A DNA stretch of 64,000 nucleotides, taken from JALHST01 sp038316335. GTDB taxonomy: Bacteria > Bacteroidota > Bacteroidia > Flavobacteriales > Flavobacteriaceae. Both the position numbers and the translations under genes were made by a program. The stretch's first letter is position 1, and every line of letters starts with the position of its first letter. The notes under the pieces were generated by a model. The model worked only from the letters and a program-made list of their open reading frames with translations, searched no databases and was not told the origin of the DNA. Of the stretch, positions 9,164 to 18,285 are shown one piece after another. The stretch spans positions 52,364 to 116,363 of the forward strand of contig JBBQAM010000005.1 of the NCBI GenBank assembly GCA_038316335.1, in the 5' to 3' direction.

Positions 9164-10165
9164 TTAATCTTTTACTAATATGTTAAATTTCTTTATATGA
9201 TGTACGAAATAAGACCATACAATGGATTTTGTCACATAGTATTTTATCATAAAATTAGCCTTTTCACGCTTCCGGTACATTTTGCCAAATTGTCTATAAA
9301 AACTTAAATGGGCGCGAAGGATGGCCCAACAATGATCAAATTTAAATTGAAAAACAAAGCGAATGGCTGCAATGCCATCCAACAGCAAACGCATCAAAAT
9401 AATTGCGAAGGCCTTCCTTCTCGGTAAGTTTTTGGCAATTGAAAACAGGGAATTCCTAAAATTGAGATAGGTTTTTTTTGGGTTCATGTTGCTTAGGGTC
9501 GATCCACCCAAATGAAATACTTTTGATGTCCCCACATAAAATACCGAATAACCTGCATTCTTAGCGCGCCAGCAAAGATCTACTTCTTCCTGATGGGCAA
9601 AGTAGTCTTCATCAAAGCCACCAAGGGCAAAAAAGACCTCCCGCTTGATGAACATACAAGCTCCAGTGGCCCAGAATATTTCGCGTATGTCGTCATATTG
9701 TCCCTCATCTTTCTCCAAGGATTGAAAAATACGGCCCCGGCAAAAAGGATATCCGAGCTGATCCAAAAATCCGCCGGCGGCACCTGCATATTCAAAATAC
9801 TCCTGCTTAAGCAGATCCAATATTTTTGGTTGTACAATGGCTGCCCTTTTATTATCCCGGAAAAGTTTTTGAATGGGCAAGAGCCACCCCTCGGTAACTT
9901 CCACATCAGAATTCAGTAAGCAATATACATCTGCATCAACCTGCTTCAACGCGTCATTATAGCCTTTGGCAAAACCGCCATTCTCTGCATTTCGAATTAT
10001 TTTTACTGTTGGAAAGTTTGTAGTTACATAGGCTACCGAGCTATCGCTAGATGCATTGTCAGCCAAATAAACATCAGCATTGTCAGCATATTGAACGACC
10101 GAAGGGAGGTACCTTTCGAGTAATACCTCTCCATTCCAATTAAGTATAACGATGGCGAATTTCAA
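9164..10165 (-). CDS. Family 2 glycosyltransferase (rhamnosyltransferase-like)
   Basis: Inverting GT-A glycosyltransferase, probably adding a sugar to a lipid-linked or envelope glycan on the cytoplasmic face. The GT2 plan is clear: FAIVILNWNGEVLLERYLPS at the N-terminus, DVYLADNASSD, a metal-binding DxD-like LLNSDVEV near residue 85, ATGACMFIKREVF, and the acceptor-side motif HQEEVDLCWRAKNAGY. The C-terminal ~80 residues are basic with short hydrophobic stretches, suggesting membrane association. It lies 12 bp downstream of the HsdR-N gene on the same strand and may share its transcript, although no functional link is obvious. Sugar donor and acceptor are unknown. Confidence 0.88.
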   Translation of the reverse strand: MKFAIVILNWNGEVLLERYLPSVVQYADNADVYLADNASSDSSVAYVTTNFPTVKIIRNAENGGFAKGYNDALKQVDADVYCLLNSDVEVTEGWLLPIQKLFRDNKRAAIVQPKILDLLKQEYFEYAGAAGGFLDQLGYPFCRGRIFQSLEKDEGQYDDIREIFWATGACMFIKREVFFALGGFDEDYFAHQEEVDLCWRAKNAGYSVFYVGTSKVFHLGGSTLSNMNPKKTYLNFRNSLFSIAKNLPRRKAFAIILMRLLLDGIAAIRFVFQFKFDHCWAILRAHLSFYRQFGKMYRKREKANFMIKYYVTKSIVWSYFVHHIKKFNILVKD

Positions 10166-10177
10166 AACAGTGTCAAA

Positions 10178-10624
10178 TTAACGGCTAAAATCGGGAATTT
10201 GTTCTAAAAAGGTATATTTTTCACCTTCGAAATCCATCTCACAAAAAAAGTGTTTTAGTCCGTTACTAACAATTAAATAATTCGCCCGTAGTTGAAAATT
10301 ATATTGGGCGATTTGATCGAAGGCATGCTGTGTTATTTCAATTTGGGGTGCCTTGCATTCTACTAGGATTTCAATGCTTCCGTCAGAGTTGAACACAACA
10401 ATATCATATCGCTTGTTAAGTCCGTTTATCGTCACTTGTTTTTCTACGTTAATGAGCGATATAGGATATTTTTTTTCGACAATAAGATATTGCACCAGAT
10501 GTTGTCGTACCCATTCCTCAGGTTGTAGGACCACGAACTTTTTGCGAATGACATCAAAAATGCGGTCTTTATTTTCGCTATTTTTGAAACGAAATTTATA
10601 GGAAGGGAAGTTTAAGGTTTCCAT
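10178..10624 (-). CDS. HsdR N-terminal-like (type I restriction enzyme R protein N-term) protein
   Basis: Stand-alone PD-(D/E)xK nuclease-fold domain of the kind found at the N-terminus of type I restriction R subunits (HSDR_N_2). Visible: VRQHLVQYLIVEKKYP, KRYDIVVFNSDGSIEILVECKAPQ, where the D..ECK arrangement is the expected catalytic core, and ITQHAFDQIAQYN. There is no helicase domain and no HsdM/HsdS nearby, so this is not a restriction system; Bacteroidetes carry it beside holA as a housekeeping gene of unknown role. The reading frame extends to 10663, but ATG 10622-10624 (METLNFPSYKF) matches homologues and leaves room before holA, which starts 26 bp away on the other strand. Confidence 0.82.
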   Translation of the reverse strand: METLNFPSYKFRFKNSENKDRIFDVIRKKFVVLQPEEWVRQHLVQYLIVEKKYPISLINVEKQVTINGLNKRYDIVVFNSDGSIEILVECKAPQIEITQHAFDQIAQYNFQLRANYLIVSNGLKHFFCEMDFEGEKYTFLEQIPDFSR

Positions 10625-10650
10625 GATGCAAATTTGATGAAATTTTTTTG

Positions 10651-11652
10651 ATGGAAGAAGCAAAACAAATCGCTATTGATATCCGTAACGGAAAAATAAA
10701 GCCCATTTATTTTCTTCATGGCGAAGAGGCCTATTACATTGATAAGATCGCAGAATTCATTGGGGATAATGTACTTGCCGAAGATGAACGTGCCTTTAAT
10801 CAAATGGTCCTTTATGGTAAGGATATTACCATAGAGGATATCGTTTCAAATGCGAAACGATACCCTATGATGGCTGATCGACAAGTGATTATCGTCAAGG
10901 AAGCGCAGCATCTTTCGCGTACCATCGAGCAGCTTACTTCATATGTTGACCATCTTCAACCTACCACGGTACTGGTTGTTTGCTATAAATATAAAAAGCT
11001 CGACAAGCGCAAAAAACTCTACAAAGCAGTCGCTGCCAAGGGGATTATCTTTGAAAGCAATAAGCTTTATGAAAATCAAGTATCGGATTGGATTCGAACG
11101 ACGTTGCATTCCAAAGGATATTTAATCTCTCCGAAGGCCGCCATGCTTATGGTCGAATTTTTAGGTACCGATTTGAGCAAAATCGACAAGGAACTGGAGA
11201 AGTTGCAGTTGGTGCTAACCGAGCATGCTGAAATAACACCTGATGATATTGAACTTCATATCGGTATTAGTAAGGATTACAATAATTTCGAACTAAAAAG
11301 GGCCATTGGAGAACGAAATATGAAGAAGGCGACTCAAATAGTAACTTATTTTGCACGCAATCCTAAAGAGAACCCCTTTGTTATGACCGTATCACTATTG
11401 TATGCTTTTTTTGTACAACTATTACAATACCATGGCCTTTCTGATCATTCGCCCAAAAATGTGGCCAAAGTGTTGCGCATAAACCCCTATTTTGTTGGTG
11501 AGATACAAGTCGCCGCTAAAAACTTTCCGATGAAGAAAGTCAGTCGTGTGATATCACATCTTCGCATTATGGACATAAAGGGCAAGGGGGTAGGAGCAAA
11601 CGGCACTTCACAGTCCGACCTTCTCAAGGAGTTATTGGTGGGCATCATCTGA
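10651..11652 (+). CDS. holA: DNA polymerase III subunit delta
   Basis: Clamp-loader delta subunit, which opens the beta sliding clamp. N-terminal signature KPIYFLHGEEAYYIDKI and the VIIVKEAQ..TTVLVVCYKYKKLDKR segment are characteristic. The middle and C-terminal domains (GTDLSKIDKELEKLQL, then FFVQLLQYHGL and AAKNFPMKK) follow the HolA layout. Length 333 aa is normal. A TTG immediately before the ATG gives a one-codon-longer frame, but ATG 10651 is preferred. It is divergent from the HsdR-N gene with only 26 bp between start codons, so each promoter must lie partly within the other gene. Its end is 1 bp from the convergent DoxX stop. Confidence 0.93.
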   Translation: MEEAKQIAIDIRNGKIKPIYFLHGEEAYYIDKIAEFIGDNVLAEDERAFNQMVLYGKDITIEDIVSNAKRYPMMADRQVIIVKEAQHLSRTIEQLTSYVDHLQPTTVLVVCYKYKKLDKRKKLYKAVAAKGIIFESNKLYENQVSDWIRTTLHSKGYLISPKAAMLMVEFLGTDLSKIDKELEKLQLVLTEHAEITPDDIELHIGISKDYNNFELKRAIGERNMKKATQIVTYFARNPKENPFVMTVSLLYAFFVQLLQYHGLSDHSPKNVAKVLRINPYFVGEIQVAAKNFPMKKVSRVISHLRIMDIKGKGVGANGTSQSDLLKELLVGII

Positions 11653-11653
11653 T

Positions 11654-12031
11654 TTACTTCCGGTCAAAACTATATTTACCAGGACCTAGGAAAATAATGG
11701 CCACAAAGAATATCAAATAAAGGAGGGCCAATTCTTTTTTTCCAAAGGCATCGTTTTGATGTACGATAAAGATAATCGTTAACATGGTTAAGACGGAAGG
11801 TATAGCAGACCAACGTGTTTTATAACCAATAATGAGTAAGATCGGACAAATGAATTCTCCAATAATCGCCAATAAAAGGGAAGGAGCTTGCCCGAGCCCT
11901 ATGGGATCGGCAAAGGCGAGATTCCCTTGCAATAATTTCTGAAATTTGGGAATACCATGGGTCAATAACATGGCGGATGGCATAATGCGCAATAGGGCAA
12001 GCCCGACATCTTTTATCAAGGTGTTTTTCAT
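11654..12031 (-). CDS. DoxX-family membrane protein
   Basis: Small integral membrane protein (125 aa) with four predicted transmembrane helices: VGLALLRIMPSAMLL, a segment around PSLLLAIIGEFICPILLIIG, a third at IPSVLTMLTIIFIV, and ALLYLIFFVAIIFLG. The THGIPKFQ stretch after helix 1 is the usual DoxX signature. Members sit in oxidoreductase-linked membrane complexes, but the role in flavobacteria is not established. ATG at 12029-12031 is chosen over a TTG two codons upstream. It follows the E1 dehydrogenase gene by 71 bp on the same strand. Confidence 0.85.
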   Translation of the reverse strand: MKNTLIKDVGLALLRIMPSAMLLTHGIPKFQKLLQGNLAFADPIGLGQAPSLLLAIIGEFICPILLIIGYKTRWSAIPSVLTMLTIIFIVHQNDAFGKKELALLYLIFFVAIIFLGPGKYSFDRK

Positions 12032-12102
12032 ATTCAATTCATATTATCGGATTTCCATTAATAGCGGCCCAAGCAAGTCTCTTAAAATTCATGGGGATCG
12101 CT

Positions 12103-14514
12103 TTATCCCAATTTTGGATAATCGATGGGGTTGGCCTCGTGCATTATAGAATACACTTTTTCAAAAACATCATCGACATTTGGTTTTGAAAAATAATCTC
12201 CATCGGTTCCGTATGCAGGTCGATGTGACTTTGCCGTCAAGGTGTGGGGCGCACTGTCTAAATATTGATAGGCACCTTGTACTTCGACGATTTCATGCAT
12301 TAGGTAGGACGAACAACCACCAGGGACGTCTTCATCGATAATCAATAGCCGATTTGTTTTTTCGACGCTTTTTACGGTTTCATGGGCAATATCAAAAGGT
12401 AAAAGGGTTTGGGCGTCGATGACCTCTGCTTCGATTCCCACTTCTTTTAATTCCTGGATCGCCTTCAGTACGATGCGCAAGGTCGAACCATAGGAGACCA
12501 AGGTTATATCGGTCCCTTCCACTAATTTTTCGATGGCACCAATCGGGGTGCAGAATTCGCCCAAATTATCAGGCATCGGTTCTTTGAGTCGATATCCATT
12601 AAGACTTTCGACCACCAGTGCGGGTTCGTCGGTTTTTAAAAGGGCATTGTAAAAGCCGGCCGCCTGCGTCATGTTTCGAGGAGCAAGTATGTAAATCCCC
12701 CTAAGTAGATGTATCAATCCGCCCATTTGAGACCCCGAATGCCAAATACCTTCCAATCGATGCCCCCTAGTGCGAATTATTAAAGGTGCCTTTTGGGTGC
12801 CAGCGGTTCTATAGCGCAAGGTAGCCAGATCATCGGTCAGGGTGGCCATTGCATAAAAGATATAATCTAAATATTGAATTTCTGCTATGGGCCGTAAACC
12901 TCTTAATGCCAGTCCAATCCCTTGACCGATAATCGTAGCTTCGCGAATGCCGGTATCAGCGACCCGATGTTCTCCATACTTCTTTTGAAGACCTTCTAGA
13001 CCTTGATTTACATCCCCTATGGCACCACTATCTTCGCCAAATACAAGAACATTTGGATACCTATCGAAAATGGTATCAAAATTGTCACGTAAAATGACAC
13101 GGCCATCCACGCTTTCTGGATTTTCTGCGTAGGTGGGTTTGATTTCAGGTACCGAGGTGGCGTTGTTAGCATGCTCATTGTACAGCTCAGAACTAAATTT
13201 TTTCTGCATCTTCGCCATAAAAGTGGATTTCCAATCAGAAAGTATTTTTTTCTCGGGAATGTTCTCTCCTACCAAATACCTCAAGGCCTTCCGGGCCGCT
13301 TTGGCCATATCTTTCTTTTGAGGTTCCTCTTGGGCGATTAGATCATTTTTTATAGTGGTGATAAACTGTTTGTTTCCACTTTTTGTAGCAACTGCATCCA
13401 GGAGCGCTACCAGTTCTTTTTTAAGAATTTTATGAGGCTCTAAAAATTCAGACCATGCCTCTTTTTTCGCGGCACGAACCGTTTTGATTATATTCTTTTC
13501 GATTTCTGCCAATTCCTTCTCAGATGAAATGCCGGTTTCAATGATCCATTCCCTAAATCGCTTGTTGCAATCATTTTTTCGTTCCCAGTCGAGTCGTTTT
13601 TCACTCTTATAGCGTTCGTGCGAACCAGAGGTAGAATGCCCTTGTGGCTGGGTCAGCTCTTCTACATGAATGATAACGGGTACATGTTCTTCACGCGCAA
13701 TATCGGAAGCGTTTTCATAGACATGCATCAATGCCGTATAATCCCATCCCGGGACTTTAAAGATTTCATAGCCCTTGTCGTCGTCGTCTCGCTGAAAACC
13801 GCTCAATATTTTTGAAATATCCTCTTTGGTAGTATGGTATTTGGCGGGAACTGAAATCCCATATTCATCGTCCCATATACTGATTACCATCGGTACTTGG
13901 AGAACACCTCCGGCATTGACCGTTTCTAGGAAGAGACCTTCACTGGTACTCGCATTCCCAATGGTTCCCCAGGCAACCTCGTTGCCATTATTGGAAAATT
14001 TGGTACTATCGATTCCCTTGACCTGCCTATAAATATTCGAAGCTTGGGCAAGGCCGAGAAGTCTGGGCATCTGACCAGCGGTACAGGAAATATCCGCACT
14101 GCTGTTTTTCTGTTTCATTAGATTTTTCCAGGTGCCGTCCGAATTTAGACTATGGGTGATAAAATGACCGCCCATTTGTCTACCACCGCTCATTGGCTCC
14201 TTTGCCAGATCAGTCGTTGCATATAGGCCATGAAAAAAGTCTTTGGGTGTCAGATTCCCAAGTGCCATCATAAACGTCTGATCACGGTAATAACCACTTC
14301 GAAAATCACCGTTCCTGAATGACCGTGCCATGGCCAATTGGGGTAGTTCCTTGCCGTCACCGAATATCCCGAACTTGGCCTTTCCGGTGAGCACTTCCTT
14401 TCGTCCCATAAGGCTGCAGGTCCTACTTGTTACGGCAATCTCGTAGTCGTTTAGGATCTGTGCTTTAAAATCCTCAAATGATATGTCATTACTTGTTTTA
14501 GAAGATATGTCCAT
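12103..14514 (-). CDS. Fused alpha/beta 2-oxoacid dehydrogenase E1 component (803 aa)
   Basis: Thiamine-pyrophosphate enzyme that decarboxylates a 2-oxoacid and passes the acyl group to an E2 lipoyl domain. Both halves of the usual heterodimer are in one chain. The alpha-like half carries FRSGYYRDQTF, MSGGRQMGGHF and a degenerate TPP motif IGNASTSEGLFLETVN..P..DD, with the usual final NN read as DD. The beta-like half has VFGEDSGAIGDVNQGLEGL, DTGIREATIIG, IAEIQYLDYI and the transketolase C-domain. The start at 14514 is preferred to 14571 because a promoter (TTG-N20-TACTTTTG) lies between them. No E2/E3 genes adjoin. Substrate (branched-chain or pyruvate-like) cannot be set from sequence alone; a second, shorter fused E1 lies at 52314-54290. 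Confidence 0.9.
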   Translation of the reverse strand: MDISSKTSNDISFEDFKAQILNDYEIAVTSRTCSLMGRKEVLTGKAKFGIFGDGKELPQLAMARSFRNGDFRSGYYRDQTFMMALGNLTPKDFFHGLYATTDLAKEPMSGGRQMGGHFITHSLNSDGTWKNLMKQKNSSADISCTAGQMPRLLGLAQASNIYRQVKGIDSTKFSNNGNEVAWGTIGNASTSEGLFLETVNAGGVLQVPMVISIWDDEYGISVPAKYHTTKEDISKILSGFQRDDDDKGYEIFKVPGWDYTALMHVYENASDIAREEHVPVIIHVEELTQPQGHSTSGSHERYKSEKRLDWERKNDCNKRFREWIIETGISSEKELAEIEKNIIKTVRAAKKEAWSEFLEPHKILKKELVALLDAVATKSGNKQFITTIKNDLIAQEEPQKKDMAKAARKALRYLVGENIPEKKILSDWKSTFMAKMQKKFSSELYNEHANNATSVPEIKPTYAENPESVDGRVILRDNFDTIFDRYPNVLVFGEDSGAIGDVNQGLEGLQKKYGEHRVADTGIREATIIGQGIGLALRGLRPIAEIQYLDYIFYAMATLTDDLATLRYRTAGTQKAPLIIRTRGHRLEGIWHSGSQMGGLIHLLRGIYILAPRNMTQAAGFYNALLKTDEPALVVESLNGYRLKEPMPDNLGEFCTPIGAIEKLVEGTDITLVSYGSTLRIVLKAIQELKEVGIEAEVIDAQTLLPFDIAHETVKSVEKTNRLLIIDEDVPGGCSSYLMHEIVEVQGAYQYLDSAPHTLTAKSHRPAYGTDGDYFSKPNVDDVFEKVYSIMHEANPIDYPKLG

Positions 14515-14535
14515 TTGGGTTATCAGGAATTTAGG

Positions 14536-14566
14536 CAAAAGTACCGAATCAAATGTATTCTCACAA
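14536..14566 (-). promoter_or_regulatory. Bacteroidetes promoter for the 803-aa E1 gene
   Basis: On the minus strand TTG (14564-14566), a 20-bp spacer and TACTTTTG (14536-14543) match TTG-N17-23-TAnnTTTG. The predicted start is about 15 nt before ATG 14514, which supports that start codon. A second -7-like TACATTTG lies inside the spacer (14550-14557). Confidence 0.6.
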
Positions 14567-14677
14567 TGCAATAAATAATATATTTATTCAATAATTGTTA
14601 GAAACATAACTACATAAATGACTATTTGATATATATGCATCAAAAAGCAGGATATTTTTTAAGGATTTATCAATGTA

Positions 14678-17524
14678 TTAAAACCATTTACGAGTAAATA
14701 GACCAATCAAGGTCTTAGGGCTTACTGTTATAATAAAGCGAATCTTCTCCCCGTAATTGGGCTGCGATATTTCCCAGCCGTTATTCGAATATACCGGAAA
14801 ATATAGTTCAAAATAATCAGTTACCAAATTGAGTCGTATGCCCGAATCATATACGAATTTTCCGGCCACGTTTTGATTCTTGACATAGCCTAAATCCCCG
14901 TATAGTTCTATCCATCTCCAAATGTTTGTACTTGTATTTACGGTGGTCAACCAATTATCGGAATAGCGATAACGCTCATCAAGAATCGATTTGAAACCAC
15001 CTTCGGCGATAATAATTTGCTGGCTGTAGATACCTGAACCCTCTGAACGGCCTAAGTATCCATAATCAAAAAGATAATCGGTTGGCCTATCAAGTGCAAA
15101 ACTGAAAAAATCGTCTATAGTGCGATTTCTTAAAAATTTTCCAAAGTAAAATCTCAGGTTAAATTGTCGGTTATTTTCGAATAATTTTCGATACTCGAAC
15201 TCAAACATTAGTTTGGTGAACTTACTAGAATGTTGAAAGTCGACAAACCAGGAATTGTAGTCGATTATATTATTATCCACATTGTAATATCGGGCATCAA
15301 AAACACTATAATCTGGACTTTCTGGTGACTTCCCAGCTGCTTTTAGGCTTTCATCCAAATTTCTGAAAACGTTGACATAGCGAAAGGAAAGGACTTGTCT
15401 TTTATTTGAGATTAAATTATCGGGCCGCCAACCAAAACTTACAGAAGGCGTCAGTGTGGAATACCGCGAATTATAATCAAAATGGGAAGTAGACCCTCGA
15501 ATCGTATAGTTTGCAACATACAGCCCAGTCTTACTCAAATATTTTTGATAGGCCAACTTTCCAAAACCGACGAATGATTTTTCCCGAAATGAATAAGAGG
15601 GTGAAATATCATAAACAAAGGGGCGTTCAAGAAGTGTTTTATTGTAAAGTCTCATGCCCGGCGCCCAACCATCATAGATATTGAAATTTATAACGGGAAC
15701 ATAGAAAATTTGGTTGTAATACGGGTTCTCGGAATCCCTGAAAAAAGTGAATTTCAATTTTTTATTACTTGATAGAAAACCTCCCAATGATTTCCAATTG
15801 TCGCGCTGATTGAATTCTGGGATTTTTTGGTCATAGTTCAGCACAAGTCGTTTTTCATCGTTCCAAGGTATTGTAAAGGTTTCCTCGGTCTTAATATCGG
15901 GAAACCAATAGTGCGAAACGACTGAATCGTTTCGCAATCCAAAAAGTGAAATCGGCACATTGGTGCCCTGTTTGTTTTTTATGGTAACGCGCAGTGAATC
16001 GTTGAACTTCTGGATTTTCTTTATTTTGAAATCGATTCTTCGATCTGATGACACGTAGTTACTGAAGAACCAGTCGATGTCCTTATCGGTCGAACGCTTC
16101 AGGATAGACTCAAAATCCGCTATTCTAGCGCCGTTCAATTGATAATATTTATAAAAATCCTTGATACTGGCATCCAATGTGTCCTTGCCAATATAGCTTG
16201 CCAAATAAGCAAGGCCAAGACCGGCTTTGTATTTATTGGCAATTTTCTGGTTGAATTTGATCAAGGAGTCGTTCGATGTGGTCAAGGGCTGATCCAAATT
16301 TCGTCGGGCAGTGAGCATATACAAAAACGGATACTGCTCATTAAAATCCATTTTGGCTAGATTAAATCCGCGAATGCCCCATATTTTGGATAATTTCCCC
16401 AATAACTTTTGATCTGGATAATAAGTTTCTACATAGTCGATCATTAAATAATTCGCAATGGCATCCGGCAGCCATTGTTCCTTTCTGGGGTCTAAATACA
16501 AGGTTTCTTCGAGAATATTGATCAAGGCCGTTTTTAAGAACTTCATTTCAAACTGAAATTGCTGTTCATAGGGGCGTATAAAAGAAGGCAATTGATTGAT
16601 GCCGTACAATGGATATTTATCATAGTCGATTTCGCTGACTAGGAGCTGATCATGAGGATATATCCCTAGGTTCTCGGTTATAAAGTGGGTGACCCTATTG
16701 ATAGAGACCCCTTGTGATATTTGATCGTACTTGGCGGCTTCAATATCAGTGATTACCGTCATGTCAGGGGTGATATGGGTGGTAAACCTTTTTGAACTGG
16801 ATAAGATCAGTTCACAACTTTTTTGATGAACGCCTTCAAGTTGGGTTTCCTGCGCATTGGGAAGCTCGTTGTTCCCCAAAACCCTAAAGTTCGTGGCAAG
16901 GAATAGTTTGGCAGGAAACGTAAAATTTATAATGGTATTGGCAACATCGGTATAAAGGTCTTCTAAATTCAGATTCGAGTATAAATGCCAGGTTCCGTCA
17001 TAAACTGCAGGAGTGAGGTACCAATCTTTTAGATAATAGTTTTGCCGATTATCATATCCATAAGGCGTAAATTTATTTGGAGGGAGTTTAACGGTATACG
17101 TCATGAAGAACTTTGCAGAACTTCTCGGTGCCAAGGGTTTGTTCAAGATAATTTTTACAATATCGTTCCCCGTGGTCCGTTCCCATCGGAGCCCACGATA
17201 CTCATCATCGACGGCACTTACGATCGTGGTGTATCCGCGTTCATTGTGATTTGCTAAATGAAGGCTTTTTTTGAACTCCTCGGCAAATCGCTGGGCCAAT
17301 CCCGTATTCTTGTCGGCATACGCATTGGCCCAGTCATTAAAGTACAATACATCCAGGGTATCCTGGGAATCATTCTGATAAACAAATTCTTGTTGTACAT
17401 TGATTTCCTTGGTCTCACCATCAAGGTCTGCGGTAATGATATTGGTATGTTGGGCATTCAGGCTCGAAATACCCACAAACAAGATCAATATACCATAAAC
17501 ATAGCGGAAGCGGATTTGGTGCAT
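14678..17524 (-). CDS. M1-like inactive peptidase domain fused to an outer-membrane beta-barrel
   Basis: Secreted 948-aa protein with a signal peptide ending near LNAQ. Residues ~25-560 follow the M1 aminopeptidase fold, but the place of HExxH reads ILEETL, and the downstream WLNEGxAxY reads WLPDAIANYLM, so zinc ligands and the catalytic Glu are gone. A PDZ-less beta-sandwich (RIDFKIKKIQKFNDSLRV) follows. From ~610 onward alternating aromatic strands (FVGFGKLAYQKYLSKTGLY, SRYSTLTPSVSFGW and others) end in a terminal Phe (FTRKWF), the mark of a BAM-inserted outer-membrane barrel. It is probably a surface binding or scaffold protein rather than a protease. It sits 10 bp downstream of the LOG gene, and may be in one operon with it. 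Confidence 0.78.
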   Translation of the reverse strand: MHQIRFRYVYGILILFVGISSLNAQHTNIITADLDGETKEINVQQEFVYQNDSQDTLDVLYFNDWANAYADKNTGLAQRFAEEFKKSLHLANHNERGYTTIVSAVDDEYRGLRWERTTGNDIVKIILNKPLAPRSSAKFFMTYTVKLPPNKFTPYGYDNRQNYYLKDWYLTPAVYDGTWHLYSNLNLEDLYTDVANTIINFTFPAKLFLATNFRVLGNNELPNAQETQLEGVHQKSCELILSSSKRFTTHITPDMTVITDIEAAKYDQISQGVSINRVTHFITENLGIYPHDQLLVSEIDYDKYPLYGINQLPSFIRPYEQQFQFEMKFLKTALINILEETLYLDPRKEQWLPDAIANYLMIDYVETYYPDQKLLGKLSKIWGIRGFNLAKMDFNEQYPFLYMLTARRNLDQPLTTSNDSLIKFNQKIANKYKAGLGLAYLASYIGKDTLDASIKDFYKYYQLNGARIADFESILKRSTDKDIDWFFSNYVSSDRRIDFKIKKIQKFNDSLRVTIKNKQGTNVPISLFGLRNDSVVSHYWFPDIKTEETFTIPWNDEKRLVLNYDQKIPEFNQRDNWKSLGGFLSSNKKLKFTFFRDSENPYYNQIFYVPVINFNIYDGWAPGMRLYNKTLLERPFVYDISPSYSFREKSFVGFGKLAYQKYLSKTGLYVANYTIRGSTSHFDYNSRYSTLTPSVSFGWRPDNLISNKRQVLSFRYVNVFRNLDESLKAAGKSPESPDYSVFDARYYNVDNNIIDYNSWFVDFQHSSKFTKLMFEFEYRKLFENNRQFNLRFYFGKFLRNRTIDDFFSFALDRPTDYLFDYGYLGRSEGSGIYSQQIIIAEGGFKSILDERYRYSDNWLTTVNTSTNIWRWIELYGDLGYVKNQNVAGKFVYDSGIRLNLVTDYFELYFPVYSNNGWEISQPNYGEKIRFIITVSPKTLIGLFTRKWF

Positions 17525-17534
17525 TAAGCTGTAA

Positions 17535-18221
17535 TTAAAAATTGGGACTTAGGGTGCGACCTTTGTAGAACGCATCGATGACATCTACAACTTCTTCGGC
17601 AGTATCGGCCATATGTATTAATTCTAAATCCGTTTGACTTATGTTGCCAATTACCAACATGGTACTTTTGACCCATTCGAATAAACCGTTCCAAAAATCA
17701 GTTCCTACAAGTATAATCGGAAATTTTTCGATTTTATTGGTTTGGATCAGGGTGATGGCTTCGAAAAGTTCATCCAAAGTACCAAAACCACCTGGCATGA
17801 CAACAAATCCCTGTGAATATTTTACGAACATGACCTTTCGCACAAAGAAATAATCGAAATCAAGACTTTTATCGTTGTCGATATACGGATTGTCATGTTG
17901 TTCGAAGGGCAGGTCGATATTAAGTCCGACCGAAGTGCCACCGGCCAAAAAAGCACCTTTGTTGCCCGCTTCCATAATTCCAGGCCCACCCCCGGTGATG
18001 ATGCCATAACCCGCTTCAGAAATGCTTTTAGCGATGGTGACGGCCAATTCGTAATACGGGTCGTTCTCGGTGGTACGGGCAGAACCAAAAATAGAGATGC
18101 ACGGTCCGATAGCACTCAATCGTTCGTAGCCATTGACAAACTCGCCCATGATCTTGAATATAGCCCATGAATCGTTGGTTTTTATTTCATTCCAACCTTT
18201 GTGATGCTGTTCGTTACTCAT
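17535..18221 (-). CDS. LOG-family (TIGR00730) Rossmann-fold nucleotide phosphoribohydrolase
   Basis: Cytosolic enzyme of the LONELY GUY family. The two family motifs are complete: GGGPGIMEAGNKGA (residues ~77-90) and PGGFGTLDELFE (143-154). LOG proteins release the base from nucleoside 5'-monophosphates such as cytokinin ribotides; bacterial members often act on AMP-like substrates. At 228 aa it belongs to the longer type II-like group. It is transcribed after uvrA with a 64-bp gap and just before the M1-like barrel protein. The family is sure; the in vivo substrate is not. Confidence 0.9.
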   Translation of the reverse strand: MSNEQHHKGWNEIKTNDSWAIFKIMGEFVNGYERLSAIGPCISIFGSARTTENDPYYELAVTIAKSISEAGYGIITGGGPGIMEAGNKGAFLAGGTSVGLNIDLPFEQHDNPYIDNDKSLDFDYFFVRKVMFVKYSQGFVVMPGGFGTLDELFEAITLIQTNKIEKFPIILVGTDFWNGLFEWVKSTMLVIGNISQTDLELIHMADTAEEVVDVIDAFYKGRTLSPNF

Positions 18222-18285
18222 TTTTTGTATCGTTTTTTTTTTGACAGATCATTAATTTAAGCCCCTCCTTCGTTGCATTTGATTG

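Noticed and set aside
10178..10624. Restriction-modification system
   Set aside because: Only the HsdR N-terminal nuclease-like domain is present; no helicase domain, methylase or specificity subunit is near.
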